Shown one piece after another: positions 14,864 to 22,288 of a stretch of DNA of 25,695 nt. The translations under genes and the position numbers were made by a program. Under the pieces are notes generated by a model. The model saw only the letters and a list, made by a program, of their open reading frames with translations. It was not told the DNA's origin and did not search any database. Position 1 is the first letter of the stretch. Each line of letters starts with the position of its first letter. The stretch spans positions 920-26,614 of the forward strand of contig DNHH01000097.1 in assembly GCA_003485955.1 (NCBI GenBank). The letters run 5' to 3'. The stretch is from Opitutia bacterium. Its GTDB lineage: Bacteria > Verrucomicrobiota > Verrucomicrobiia > Opitutales > UBA953.

Positions 14864-16153
14864 TTAATCATTTTCTTCAAGCCATCCGCGGACCTCGGCG
14901 CTTAAAACAATACCGAACACGCCAAGCACGAAGAGTAGACTGAATGAGGCGAATCCCCAGCGCTCTGCAGAGGTAGGATCCAAAGGATTAGCCAGGAGCC
15001 AGCCCACCAAGGCACCCAGCAGTGGACCAAGGAAGGAGGCGAATCGGCCAATCATACCGTAGAAACCAAAGAAGGCCGCCTCGCGACCAACGGGTACTAA
15101 TGAAGCGAAGTGCGAACGACTTAATCCCTGAACGCCGCCTTGGACGAGCCCGACGGCGGCAGCGAGTAACCAAACCCTAGGGAAAGTCGCGCCCAACACC
15201 GTAACATCACCCGGTTGCAACCTCGCGCCATAAACTGCAATCAGCGTATAAATAATGAGGCCGACAATCAGCATTCGTACGGCACCCAAGCGATGCCCTA
15301 GCCAACCAAAACCAAGGGCCGCAGGCACACCGATTGCTTGGACGACGAAGAATGCCAAAATTAAATCTCCTTCGCCGTAACCCAGTACCGTACCAAGGTG
15401 GGTAGCAGTTGTTTTCACTGCATGCACGCCATCAATATAAAAGATGAAGGCTAACAAGAACCAACGTAGCTCGAGGTTTGACCAAATCTCGCGCGCCGTA
15501 TCGCGAGTGCCCTTCCATGTCTCACGTAATGAAGGCAAAGGCGTCGCTTCCGCGGTCGGACGAAACAACAAGGGTAAGGCAAAAAGCAGCCACCAGATGG
15601 CCGCTGCTGGATAAATCATCCACATGCGCCCCGCAAAGACGCCCATGTGTAAGGCGACTAAGATGAGGATTCCTGAGATAAACCCTGCAGAGAAAGCCGC
15701 ACCGCTGAGTATGTGACGGCGACCGGCGGGAGCGCAGTCGACTAACATCGAATCGTAAAACGTCGCTGCAACATAAAACATGGCAGCAGATCCCGCATAG
15801 AGAAGCGATGCACTTAGCCAGCCACCTTCAGGCACCCAGCCGAGCAATGCGGTTAGAAACGCTCCAACAATCACCGCTAAACGTAAACCGCTTGCACGAA
15901 ATGCGGGAGATGTTGCCAGTTGCCCAAGAAAAGGTGCAAAAAAGAAAACGAGCAGACAAGGCAGTGACTGGGCCAGCTTGTAAGCAACAGATTCGGCCGC
16001 CGGATCCAGCCCCGCACCCCAAAAAGCCTTAAACATCCGCGGGAAGACCAACGCAAGTACCACCATGGCGAAGGCTGTATTCGCAAAGTCATAAAGCACC
16101 CAGCGTATGGCATCTCTCCATTTCCAATCAGACGCTGGCTTGCTCTCAGTCAT
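14864..16153 (-). CDS. MFS transporter, UMF1 / Atg22-like family
   Basis: A 429-residue integral membrane protein with about twelve hydrophobic segments and short charged ends. It opens with the family signature RWVLYDFANTAFAMVV and has the C-terminal-half signature QGGVQGLSRSHFASLVPVGR, both typical of the UMF1/Atg22 group of the major facilitator superfamily. Substrates of bacterial members are unknown (yeast Atg22 exports amino acids from the vacuole). It lies 40 bases downstream of metF on the same strand and is probably co-transcribed with it, but I cannot infer a shared function. Its stop is 21 bases from the convergent OlsF-like gene, with no obvious terminator between them. Confidence 0.85.
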   Translation of the reverse strand: MTESKPASDWKWRDAIRWVLYDFANTAFAMVVLALVFPRMFKAFWGAGLDPAAESVAYKLAQSLPCLLVFFFAPFLGQLATSPAFRASGLRLAVIVGAFLTALLGWVPEGGWLSASLLYAGSAAMFYVAATFYDSMLVDCAPAGRRHILSGAAFSAGFISGILILVALHMGVFAGRMWMIYPAAAIWWLLFALPLLFRPTAEATPLPSLRETWKGTRDTAREIWSNLELRWFLLAFIFYIDGVHAVKTTATHLGTVLGYGEGDLILAFFVVQAIGVPAALGFGWLGHRLGAVRMLIVGLIIYTLIAVYGARLQPGDVTVLGATFPRVWLLAAAVGLVQGGVQGLSRSHFASLVPVGREAAFFGFYGMIGRFASFLGPLLGALVGWLLANPLDPTSAERWGFASFSLLFVLGVFGIVLSAEVRGWLEEND

Positions 16154-16193
16154 ACCGTATCCAATCGGTCCAGACCCAGAGGAGCAAGACCTC

Positions 16194-17087
16194 TCAAGCA
16201 GGCGCTATGACACCGCGCCCACGTAAACGCACTAAAAGCTCCTGGGCTGCATCGGATCGATTAACAATATAGAGATGTACTCCAGGTGCCCCCGCAGCGA
16301 GGAGGTCGACAATCTGCTTCTCTGCCCAATTAAGCCCGACGGACAACTGGGCCGCTTCATTTTCGCCGCACTCGATCAACTTTGCCTCAAGTTCTTGCGG
16401 AATTCTCGCATGACTTAGAGAGCAAAAATTACGCACCTGTTTCAGCGAGCGGACTGGTAAAATTCCCGGGATAATTGGCACGGTCACTCCGTGCGCACGG
16501 GCATCAGCAACTAAACGAAGGTAGTCAGCGTTATCAAAAAAGAGCTGTGTGGTTACAAAGTCGGCACCTGCTTTTACCTTATGCGCAAACCAGCGCAGAT
16601 CACTCGCCGCATCAGGCGAATCGGGGTGTCGTTCAGGAAATCCAGCAACTCCAACGGACAAGCGCAGTCCGACGCGCGCACGGATGAGCTCAACAAGCTC
16701 GGAAGCGTAACGAAGACCCTGCGGGTGCGGCGTAAAACCAGGAGCGCCCTTGGGCGGGTCGCCGCGCAAGGCGAGAATGCCCGAAAAGCCAGCCGCATCA
16801 TACTGATCAATTAACCCTTCGAGCTCAGACCGACTATGACCGACACAGGTTAAGTGCGCAATGACACCATAGCCCAAAGCCCGCAAATCACGGCCAGCGG
16901 TCAAGGTAGTCTCACGGGTCGTTCCACCTGCGCCATAAGTAATCGAAGCTAAATCAATACCGAGTGGACGTAACTTCGCTGCCTCGGCCAACATTTGCGA
17001 CATACCTTCCGCCGTCTTGGGCGGGAAAAACTCGACCGAGACCGTGGGTCGCGGGGAGCGCAGACGTTGCAGAAGCTCGGATGACAT
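16194..17087 (-). CDS. metF: 5,10-methylenetetrahydrofolate reductase
   Basis: MetF reduces 5,10-methylene-THF to 5-methyl-THF with FAD, supplying methyl groups for methionine synthesis. The 297 residues match the short bacterial form. Seen are VSVEFFPPKT with catalytic Glu19, ITYGAGGTTRETT, HLTCVGHSRSEL, LALRGDPPKG, GVAGFPERHP, KAGADFVTTQLFFDN and PIIPGILPV. The ATG at 17087 has no Shine-Dalgarno sequence; eight bases upstream begins a 24-bp palindrome that could be an operator overlapping the promoter. It sits between a DUF983 gene (47-base gap) and a UMF1-like transporter. The methylene-THF it uses is also the product of glycine cleavage, for which gcvP lies 4 kb away. Confidence 0.94.
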   Translation of the reverse strand: MSSELLQRLRSPRPTVSVEFFPPKTAEGMSQMLAEAAKLRPLGIDLASITYGAGGTTRETTLTAGRDLRALGYGVIAHLTCVGHSRSELEGLIDQYDAAGFSGILALRGDPPKGAPGFTPHPQGLRYASELVELIRARVGLRLSVGVAGFPERHPDSPDAASDLRWFAHKVKAGADFVTTQLFFDNADYLRLVADARAHGVTVPIIPGILPVRSLKQVRNFCSLSHARIPQELEAKLIECGENEAAQLSVGLNWAEKQIVDLLAAGAPGVHLYIVNRSDAAQELLVRLRGRGVIAPA

Positions 17088-17095
17088 TAATTCAA

Positions 17096-17119
17096 ATCAA
17101 TACATCATGATACATTGAT
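17096..17119. promoter_or_regulatory. 24-bp symmetrical palindrome upstream of metF, probable operator
   Basis: The site reads ATCAAT, two bases, ATCATGAT, two bases, ATTGAT. All twenty bases outside the two 2-base spacers are in perfect dyad symmetry, with the inner 8-mer self-complementary. It begins eight bases upstream of the metF start on the reverse strand. Such AT-rich dyads are typical of dimeric winged-helix or helix-turn-helix repressors. No regulator gene is nearby, so the protein is unknown. Confidence 0.6.
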
Positions 17120-17134
17120 GCAACAAGATAACAC

Positions 17135-17515
17135 CTATTGAGATTTATCAGAGTTCGCCGGTAACTCCAAGGGAAGTGCTACGTGGTAAGCCATGACCAT
17201 CCAGCAAAGCATCACAGGGTAAAGTACCACCACAAAGGCGAAGCTGCCGCCAATACCTAGGAGTACACCCAGCCAAGCAGGGAGTGCCTTCTTAACAACC
17301 AAGACACAGACAGGGATCAGCACACAGATAATAGAGGCAACATACCCAATCGAAGTGGTGCCTGTATAAAATCCATCTGACTTCGAAAGATTCATCCCGC
17401 AACCCGTACATGCTGGCTGCAACTTAAACCAGGAGCGCAACAAGCCCCAATTTCCGCAGTTAGGGCACGCACACGTCAAACCCCTTGCGATAATCTGCGT
17501 TCGGCTAATTGGCAT
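17135..17515 (-). CDS. DUF983 zinc-ribbon membrane protein
   Basis: A 126-residue protein with the DUF983 plan: a short N-terminal zinc ribbon made of C17-P-N-C20 and C36-T-G-C39 (with an extra Cys15), a conserved DGFYTGTTSIGY segment, then two hydrophobic stretches (about 57-75 and 82-105) likely to cross the membrane. Function is unknown in the family. The start is ATG 17515 (MPISRTQIIARGLTCACPNC). It is upstream of metF on the same strand, but the palindrome between them suggests metF has its own promoter. It diverges from argS. Confidence 0.78.
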   Translation of the reverse strand: MPISRTQIIARGLTCACPNCGNWGLLRSWFKLQPACTGCGMNLSKSDGFYTGTTSIGYVASIICVLIPVCVLVVKKALPAWLGVLLGIGGSFAFVVVLYPVMLCWMVMAYHVALPLELPANSDKSQ

Positions 17516-17637
17516 CTCAGCGATTAAAAGGCATGAATAGTAAAAACGAAAGCGGGAAGAGCACCTCGCGGGATGTGTCGGCTTCTTACCCCAATAACTT
17601 CTTCCAACTTACCGCCTAATCGCCCATAAAACCCGCT

Positions 17638-19422
17638 ATGTCAGCATGGTTCAATCCTGCCCGCGAACTCGACGCCCTTATACGTCGCGTCGCCGCCTCC
17701 GTGCCAACACTCGGGGCCGACTTCGACCCTCAAGTTCGCCCCGCAACGGATACCCGCCATGGCGACTTTCAATGCAACGGCGTACTTGCTGCCGCTAAAA
17801 TCGCCAAACTTAACCCAAGAGCGCTTGCGACTGAGCTCCTCGCCGCACTCGAGGCCGAGGGCACACTGAAGAAGGCAGGCCTTGAGACTGATGTCGCTGG
17901 ACCCGGCTTTATTAATTTTCGCCTAACTTCCGTCGCCCTAGCGGAGTGGATCCACGAATACCGCGATGCGGATGCTTGGTGCCGGGGCGCTTCGGCTCTC
18001 TACGCGGGCCGCAATGTTGTCATCGACTACCCTTCGCCTAATACCGCCAAGCAGATGCACGTCGGACACCTACGTCCGATTGTCATCGGCGAAGCCGTAG
18101 CACGTCTCCTGGAGTTCTGCGGAGCCAAACTAACACGTGACAACCATATCGGGGACTGGGGTACAAACTTCGGCATCCTCATCTTAGCAATTAAACGCAA
18201 AGGCTTTATCTTAGATGCATCGAGTCCACAGGCACTCGAAGACCTTGAGTCACTTTATAAAGAAGGCAGCGCCTTAACTAAAGCAGACCCTGCCGAACTC
18301 GATGCCGCACGTGCTGAGTTAGCAAAACTTCAACAGGGCGACACCGCCAACACGGTACTCTGGCAACAAATCGTTGCGGTCTCCAATGCCGCATTTCAAC
18401 GTATCTACGATCAATTCGGTCTCAAGAGCGACGTAACCCTCGGTGAGTCTTTTTACCGTGATAAAGTCGACCAAGTATACCGCGAACTTGCTGAATGTGG
18501 ATTAGCCGAAGAAAGCGACGGGGCTTTAGTCGTCTGGCACGATGATATCGCACGTTTCTCACGACACGCGGAAACAAAATTGCCATTCATCGTGCGCAAA
18601 AAAGACGGCTCTTCGAATTACGCCTCAACTGACTTGGCTACAATCCTCTACCGAGTTGAACAGCTGAAGGCCGAAGAAATTGTCTACGTGACCGACGGAC
18701 GCCAACAAGATCACTTCCAGCAGCTTTTTGTTACCGCAACAAAATGGTTTAAAGCTACAAACCGGAAACTTCCGCGACTACGACACGTTTGGTTTGGCAC
18801 TATTCTGGGTGAAGACGGCAAAGCGATTAAGACAAAATCAGGTGACCCTGTTCGCCTACAATCCCTAATCGACGAAGCCACCGCCAAGGCCTACGAAAAA
18901 GTAAGTGAGAAAAACCCTGAACTGCCCGAAGAAGAGCGCCGCACAGTCATCGCACCGCGCATTGGGGTTGCCGCATTGCGCTACAGCGACCTCGGCTCAA
19001 ACCGTACGATGGATTACCGGTTCTCGTGGGATAAAATGCTTTCATTTGAAGGCAATACTGCCCCTTACCTTCTCTATCAAGCCGTCCGCGTCCGTTCGGT
19101 CTTCCGCAATGCTGGACTCAAAGTTGGCCAGGGCGAGGAAGGCGCAAGTGCACCGGAAACCCCTGGGGAAATTGCCCTCGCTCGGAAATTACTTGGGTTC
19201 TCTGCCGCACTCGAAGAAGCCTGCGCCGACCTTCGTCCGCACGCACTCTGCACATACCTTTACGACTTAGCAGGTGCCTATAGCTCGTTCTACGCCGACA
19301 ATAAAGTACTCGTCGATGAACCTGCAGTGAAAGCACGGCGCCTTGCTCTCTGCGCACGTACCTCTGCCCTACTCGAGTCAGGCCTACGCCTACTGGGTAT
19401 CGAGCCACTGGAGCGGATGTAA
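17638..19422 (+). CDS. argS: Arginyl-tRNA synthetase
   Basis: A 594-residue class I synthetase that charges tRNA-Arg. The N-terminal Arg-tRNA-synthetase domain (about 1-100, GDFQCNGVLAAAKIAKLNPR) is followed by the catalytic core with YPSPNTAKQMHVGHLR, where HVGH (141-144) is the HIGH signature. GDWGTNFGILI, YVTDGRQQDHFQQLF and EDGKAIKTKSGDPVRL (the degenerate KMSK loop usual in ArgRS) follow. The C-terminal DALR anticodon domain includes LLYQAVRVRSVFRNAG and YSSFYADNKVLV. Length is normal. The start at ATG 17638 lacks a Shine-Dalgarno sequence. It leads a tight plus-strand run with the HemW-like gene (7-base gap) and the DMT transporter. Confidence 0.96.
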   Translation: MSAWFNPARELDALIRRVAASVPTLGADFDPQVRPATDTRHGDFQCNGVLAAAKIAKLNPRALATELLAALEAEGTLKKAGLETDVAGPGFINFRLTSVALAEWIHEYRDADAWCRGASALYAGRNVVIDYPSPNTAKQMHVGHLRPIVIGEAVARLLEFCGAKLTRDNHIGDWGTNFGILILAIKRKGFILDASSPQALEDLESLYKEGSALTKADPAELDAARAELAKLQQGDTANTVLWQQIVAVSNAAFQRIYDQFGLKSDVTLGESFYRDKVDQVYRELAECGLAEESDGALVVWHDDIARFSRHAETKLPFIVRKKDGSSNYASTDLATILYRVEQLKAEEIVYVTDGRQQDHFQQLFVTATKWFKATNRKLPRLRHVWFGTILGEDGKAIKTKSGDPVRLQSLIDEATAKAYEKVSEKNPELPEEERRTVIAPRIGVAALRYSDLGSNRTMDYRFSWDKMLSFEGNTAPYLLYQAVRVRSVFRNAGLKVGQGEEGASAPETPGEIALARKLLGFSAALEEACADLRPHALCTYLYDLAGAYSSFYADNKVLVDEPAVKARRLALCARTSALLESGLRLLGIEPLERM

Positions 19423-19429
19423 GCGCATT

Positions 19430-20548
19430 GTGCTATCCCTCTATCTCCATATCCCTTTTTGCGCATCGACGTGCGACTTCTGTGCTTTTTACCAAGAGCA
19501 ACCTGAGCGCGCTAAGATTGAGCAATACTTAGCGGGGATGGAGCGCGAACTCACACTCGTGTCTCCACGTGGACCTGTCACCACCGCTTTCTGGGGCGGA
19601 GGTACACCCGGACTTCTGCCGGCTGACGATTTACATCGGCTAGGGAAAGCCATGGTGAAAGCCGGTGGTCAACCCACAGAATGGTCGGTCGAACTTGCTC
19701 CGTCGTCTGTACGAGCAGACAAACTTAAGGCTCTCCGTGATGTCGGCGTGACGCGCGTTTCCATGGGTGTACAGAGTTTTGACGAGGCAACGCTTGACGC
19801 CCTCGGACGACGCCATTCAACCAAACAAATTCATGACGCTTGGGAACTCGTCCAAGCCGCTGGCTTGAAGAGCGTCAATTTGGATCTCATCTTCGCAGTG
19901 CCCGGACAAGATGAAGCCCGCTGGGAGGCTGACCTGCGTACGGCTATTGCGCTTCAACCCGAACACCTTTCGACGTACTGCCTGACGTTCGAAGAAGATA
20001 CCGCTATGTTTGTGAAACTTTCGAAAGGTAAAGTTAAGATCGATCATGAACTGGAGGCACGGCTGTATCGACGGACATGGAAAATCCTGAGCGAAGCAGG
20101 TTACGATCAGTACGAAATTTCAAATTTCTCCCGCCCTGGCCACGCCTGCCAACACAACCTAGCCACTTGGGATATGCAGGAATGGATTGGTTACGGTCCT
20201 TCGGCTTCTTCTCAGTTTGGAGGTCGCCGTCAGACAAATGTTCACGACCTCGATCAATGGCTCAAAGGTGTGGAAAGCGGTAACCTCGCAATCGAACAAA
20301 TCATCGAGCTTACGCCTGAGCTCTTACTCTGCGATGCACTCGTCTTTGGATTACGCGCTAATACAGGCGTAAGGCCGTTTGCACTCGCTCAACGCTTTGC
20401 CACACCCTTACCCACAAAGTTCACCGTCTTCGCCCAACAACTTGCAGAAGAAGACCTAGCAACGTGGGATGGCACCACGCTCGTGCTGACAGACGAAGGT
20501 CGACTTCGCGCAGATGCTGTCGGCAGAAAAATCATGCAGATTTTCTGA
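19430..20548 (+). CDS. hemW: Radical SAM protein, HemW-like (HemN-related)
   Basis: A 372-residue radical SAM protein beginning LSLYLHIPFCASTCDFCAFY, where Cys11, Cys15 and Cys18 form the CxxxCxxC motif that binds the 4Fe-4S cluster. FWGGGTPGLL is the SAM-binding GGE-like strand. VSMGVQSFDEATLDALGR, VNLDLIFAVPGQ, STYCLTFEEDT and YEISNFSRPGHACQHNLATW are all typical of HemW, a heme chaperone often misnamed coproporphyrinogen III oxidase. It lacks the longer N-terminus and fourth cysteine (CxxxCxxCxC) of true HemN. The frame is open into argS from 19343, but the GTG at 19430 directly precedes the conserved start and clears the argS stop by seven bases. It ends one base before the DMT gene. Confidence 0.87.
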   Translation: MLSLYLHIPFCASTCDFCAFYQEQPERAKIEQYLAGMERELTLVSPRGPVTTAFWGGGTPGLLPADDLHRLGKAMVKAGGQPTEWSVELAPSSVRADKLKALRDVGVTRVSMGVQSFDEATLDALGRRHSTKQIHDAWELVQAAGLKSVNLDLIFAVPGQDEARWEADLRTAIALQPEHLSTYCLTFEEDTAMFVKLSKGKVKIDHELEARLYRRTWKILSEAGYDQYEISNFSRPGHACQHNLATWDMQEWIGYGPSASSQFGGRRQTNVHDLDQWLKGVESGNLAIEQIIELTPELLLCDALVFGLRANTGVRPFALAQRFATPLPTKFTVFAQQLAEEDLATWDGTTLVLTDEGRLRADAVGRKIMQIF

Positions 20549-20549
20549 A

Positions 20550-21455
20550 ATGGAATACGCTTTTTTTGCCACATTCCTTTTTGCTTGGTCAGTTTCTTGC
20601 GCACGACAAAGCACAAAGTTTCATGGTCCGAATGTTGCGAATAGTGGACGCATCCTTGTAGCCCTAATCTTCTTCACCCTTATCGTACTCTTGACCGGCC
20701 GAAAGCCCATCACGCCAGGCTGGGAGTGGTTGGTTTTGAGTGGAGCGCTGGGCTTAGGTATCGGCGACATCGCGCTCTTCCACGCCTTGCCACGCATCGG
20801 GCCCGCCCTCGCCATTCTTATCATGCAGTGCTTGGCTGCACCCTTTGCCCTTAGCATCGAATACCTTATGCTCGGCACCACGATTACATGGGCACAAGCA
20901 GGTTCTGCGCTCGTTATTTTTTGCGGCGTGATTGTGGCACTAGGGTCCCCTCCTGAAGGGGCAGAGGATCGTCAACAACGTAGGCTCGGTATCGCTTTAG
21001 CTGTATTAGCTGCGATTGGACAAGCCTGTGGCGCCGTGAGTACACCTCTAGCTAAAGAAGCATGCATCTTCGCAGGCGAAGCGGTACCTGATGGCATTAG
21101 TCAGGGATTTGTACGCGTGCTTGGCGGCGCGCCAATCGTTCTCGGTTTCGCTCTATGGCAATCGCGCGGTAAAGGCTTTTTTGACGGCGTCGTTCGTCCC
21201 TACCCTAAACTGCGAAGCCTGAGCTGGATGACCATGAACGGTCTTTCGGGACCAGGAATCGGCGTAGCCTGCTATCAATGGGCGCTCACCCTCTATCCAG
21301 CAGGTATCGTACTGAGCATTGTAGCCACTTCGCCTATTTTTGCACTGCCTATGCAATGGGCCACCGAAGGTAAACGTCCGGGCGCACGTGCCTGGATAGG
21401 CGCTTCCATAGCCGTCGCCGGACTCGTATTACTTAGGCAGACAGGCCAAAAGTAA
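20550..21455 (+). CDS. EamA-family (DMT superfamily) transporter
   Basis: A 301-residue, very hydrophobic protein with about ten membrane segments in two EamA repeats. Repeat one includes NVANSGRILVALIFFTLIVL, LSGALGLGIGDIALFHALPR and GPALAILIMQCLAAPFALSIEYLML (20823-20872 region). Repeat two includes MNGLSGPGIGVACYQWALTL and ILSIVATSPIFALPMQW. DMT/EamA proteins export or import small metabolites; the substrate cannot be told from sequence. The start is ATG 20550, one base after the HemW-like stop, so translation is probably coupled. A longer frame from 20514 overlaps that gene and is not needed. Confidence 0.82.
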   Translation: MEYAFFATFLFAWSVSCARQSTKFHGPNVANSGRILVALIFFTLIVLLTGRKPITPGWEWLVLSGALGLGIGDIALFHALPRIGPALAILIMQCLAAPFALSIEYLMLGTTITWAQAGSALVIFCGVIVALGSPPEGAEDRQQRRLGIALAVLAAIGQACGAVSTPLAKEACIFAGEAVPDGISQGFVRVLGGAPIVLGFALWQSRGKGFFDGVVRPYPKLRSLSWMTMNGLSGPGIGVACYQWALTLYPAGIVLSIVATSPIFALPMQWATEGKRPGARAWIGASIAVAGLVLLRQTGQK

Positions 21456-21491
21456 CAGGGCTTCAAAGCGTAACGCCTAAAGATGCTTACT

Positions 21492-21938
21492 TCATCCACG
21501 TTTACGACGACGGCACTTTTGCTCTGCCTCTAAAAAAGCCTCAAGGGCAAGATCTGCAGCGTCTAAAAGTGCAGATTGCATTCCCGTTGCACTCGATTCG
21601 TGATGGCTGGCTTGAGCACATTTCAAAGCGACACCCCATTGGCTGTAGATGAGCGATTTATTGTCGGGCGTTAAGTAATCACTAAACGCATCGCGCAGCA
21701 TATAGAGCATCCAACTCAAAGTTTCCGCATGTGGGGTGAAAATAAGTAATTGATGGGCGGCAAATGCATCTACGTGCTCAAAAGATTCATTCGGGATCAC
21801 CTGCAAGTCTGCGGCTTGCCAATAAGGCGAATGCGCCTGATCAGGGTGGCGCACGACGTGCCCATCCTCGCTGTTTACAAGCACACGCAGCACTTCAAGG
21901 TACTCCTTGGTCTGCCGGTAACGAGTCGTCGTTGACAT
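21492..21938 (-). CDS. Unrecognised 148-residue protein
   Basis: I do not recognise a family. The protein is soluble, with no signal peptide or membrane segment. It starts MSTTTRYRQTKEYLEVLRVL and has a histidine- and aromatic-rich central part (HVVRHPDQAHSPYWQAADLQ, HVDAFAAHQLLIFTPHAETL), then helical, alanine-rich sequence (SALLDAADLALEAFLEAEQK) and a basic tail CRRRKRG. It is on the same strand as the NERD-helicase, but separated from it by 350 bases with a probable terminator and many hairpins, so it likely has its own transcript with a long structured leader. A small hairpin abuts its start codon. It converges on the DMT transporter with a 36-base gap. Codon use looks like its neighbours, so I take it as real. 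Confidence 0.6.
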   Translation of the reverse strand: MSTTTRYRQTKEYLEVLRVLVNSEDGHVVRHPDQAHSPYWQAADLQVIPNESFEHVDAFAAHQLLIFTPHAETLSWMLYMLRDAFSDYLTPDNKSLIYSQWGVALKCAQASHHESSATGMQSALLDAADLALEAFLEAEQKCRRRKRG

Positions 21939-22200
21939 GTCCGTAGTGGACGCGAAATGCCGCAGGCAGATTCTCTATCGAGTCTCGACAGAGAGGGCAC
22001 GCAGCACGTTCGCTTACCGGGAGTTAACAGCCAGTTGAGTGGCTGTGGGGACGGTGAAGTTTAGACGTGTAACTGGACAGGGGTCCGGTGGTTGCGTGTG
22101 TTGGAGGTTATGGGGGTGTTGGCTCGGCGTGTATCGCAGGGGCATAGTTGAGCCAACAAAGGCACACTGACACACCCAGGCGGCTGGGTCAAGTCGCCCG
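21939..22200 (-). promoter_or_regulatory. Hairpin-rich region: structured leader or non-coding RNA
   Basis: In the 350-base gap between two reverse-strand genes I count seven inverted repeats besides the terminator. They are 21939-21951 (4 bp, abutting the start codon), 21958-21968 (4 bp), 21972-21994 (5+4 bp around one mismatch), 22027-22046 (6 bp), 22072-22089 (7 bp, tetraloop), 22117-22158 (9 bp) and 22174-22189 (6 bp, tetraloop). CACAC (22171-22175) can also pair with GTGTG near 22096. A reverse-strand TATAAT lies at 22207-22202, with only a poorly spaced TTGCCT upstream. The plus strand is G-rich here. I could not match it to tmRNA, RNase P, SRP, 6S or a known riboswitch. The strand is uncertain. 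Confidence 0.45.
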
Positions 22201-22236
22201 GATTATAATGACACAGGTGAGCTCTATAGGCAAAAG

Positions 22237-22252
22237 GCCCTAAAACAAGGGC
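22237..22252 (-). terminator. Probable terminator after the NERD-helicase gene
   Basis: GCCCT (22237-22241) and AGGGC (22248-22252) form a 5-bp stem around a 6-base loop. On the reverse strand it is followed, after one C, by TTTT, and outer bases add partial pairing. It lies 37 bases beyond the NERD-helicase stop. The stem and T-run are short, so this is a moderate call. Confidence 0.4.
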
Positions 22253-22288
22253 TCTTAAGGCCCGGCCTACCCTTAAACCTCTAACTTT

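Noticed and set aside
17088..17134. SAM riboswitch upstream of metF
   Set aside because: The gap is only 47 bases and contains a DNA-type palindrome, far too short for a SAM aptamer.
21939..22288. tmRNA, RNase P RNA, SRP RNA, tRNA or integron attC site in the structured gap
   Set aside because: No RNase P GAGGAAAGTCC, no tmRNA ends, no SRP loop sequence, no true T-arm (GGGTCAAGTCGCCC has the wrong loop), and GTTGAGT/GTTGAGC lack matching RYYYAAC partners.
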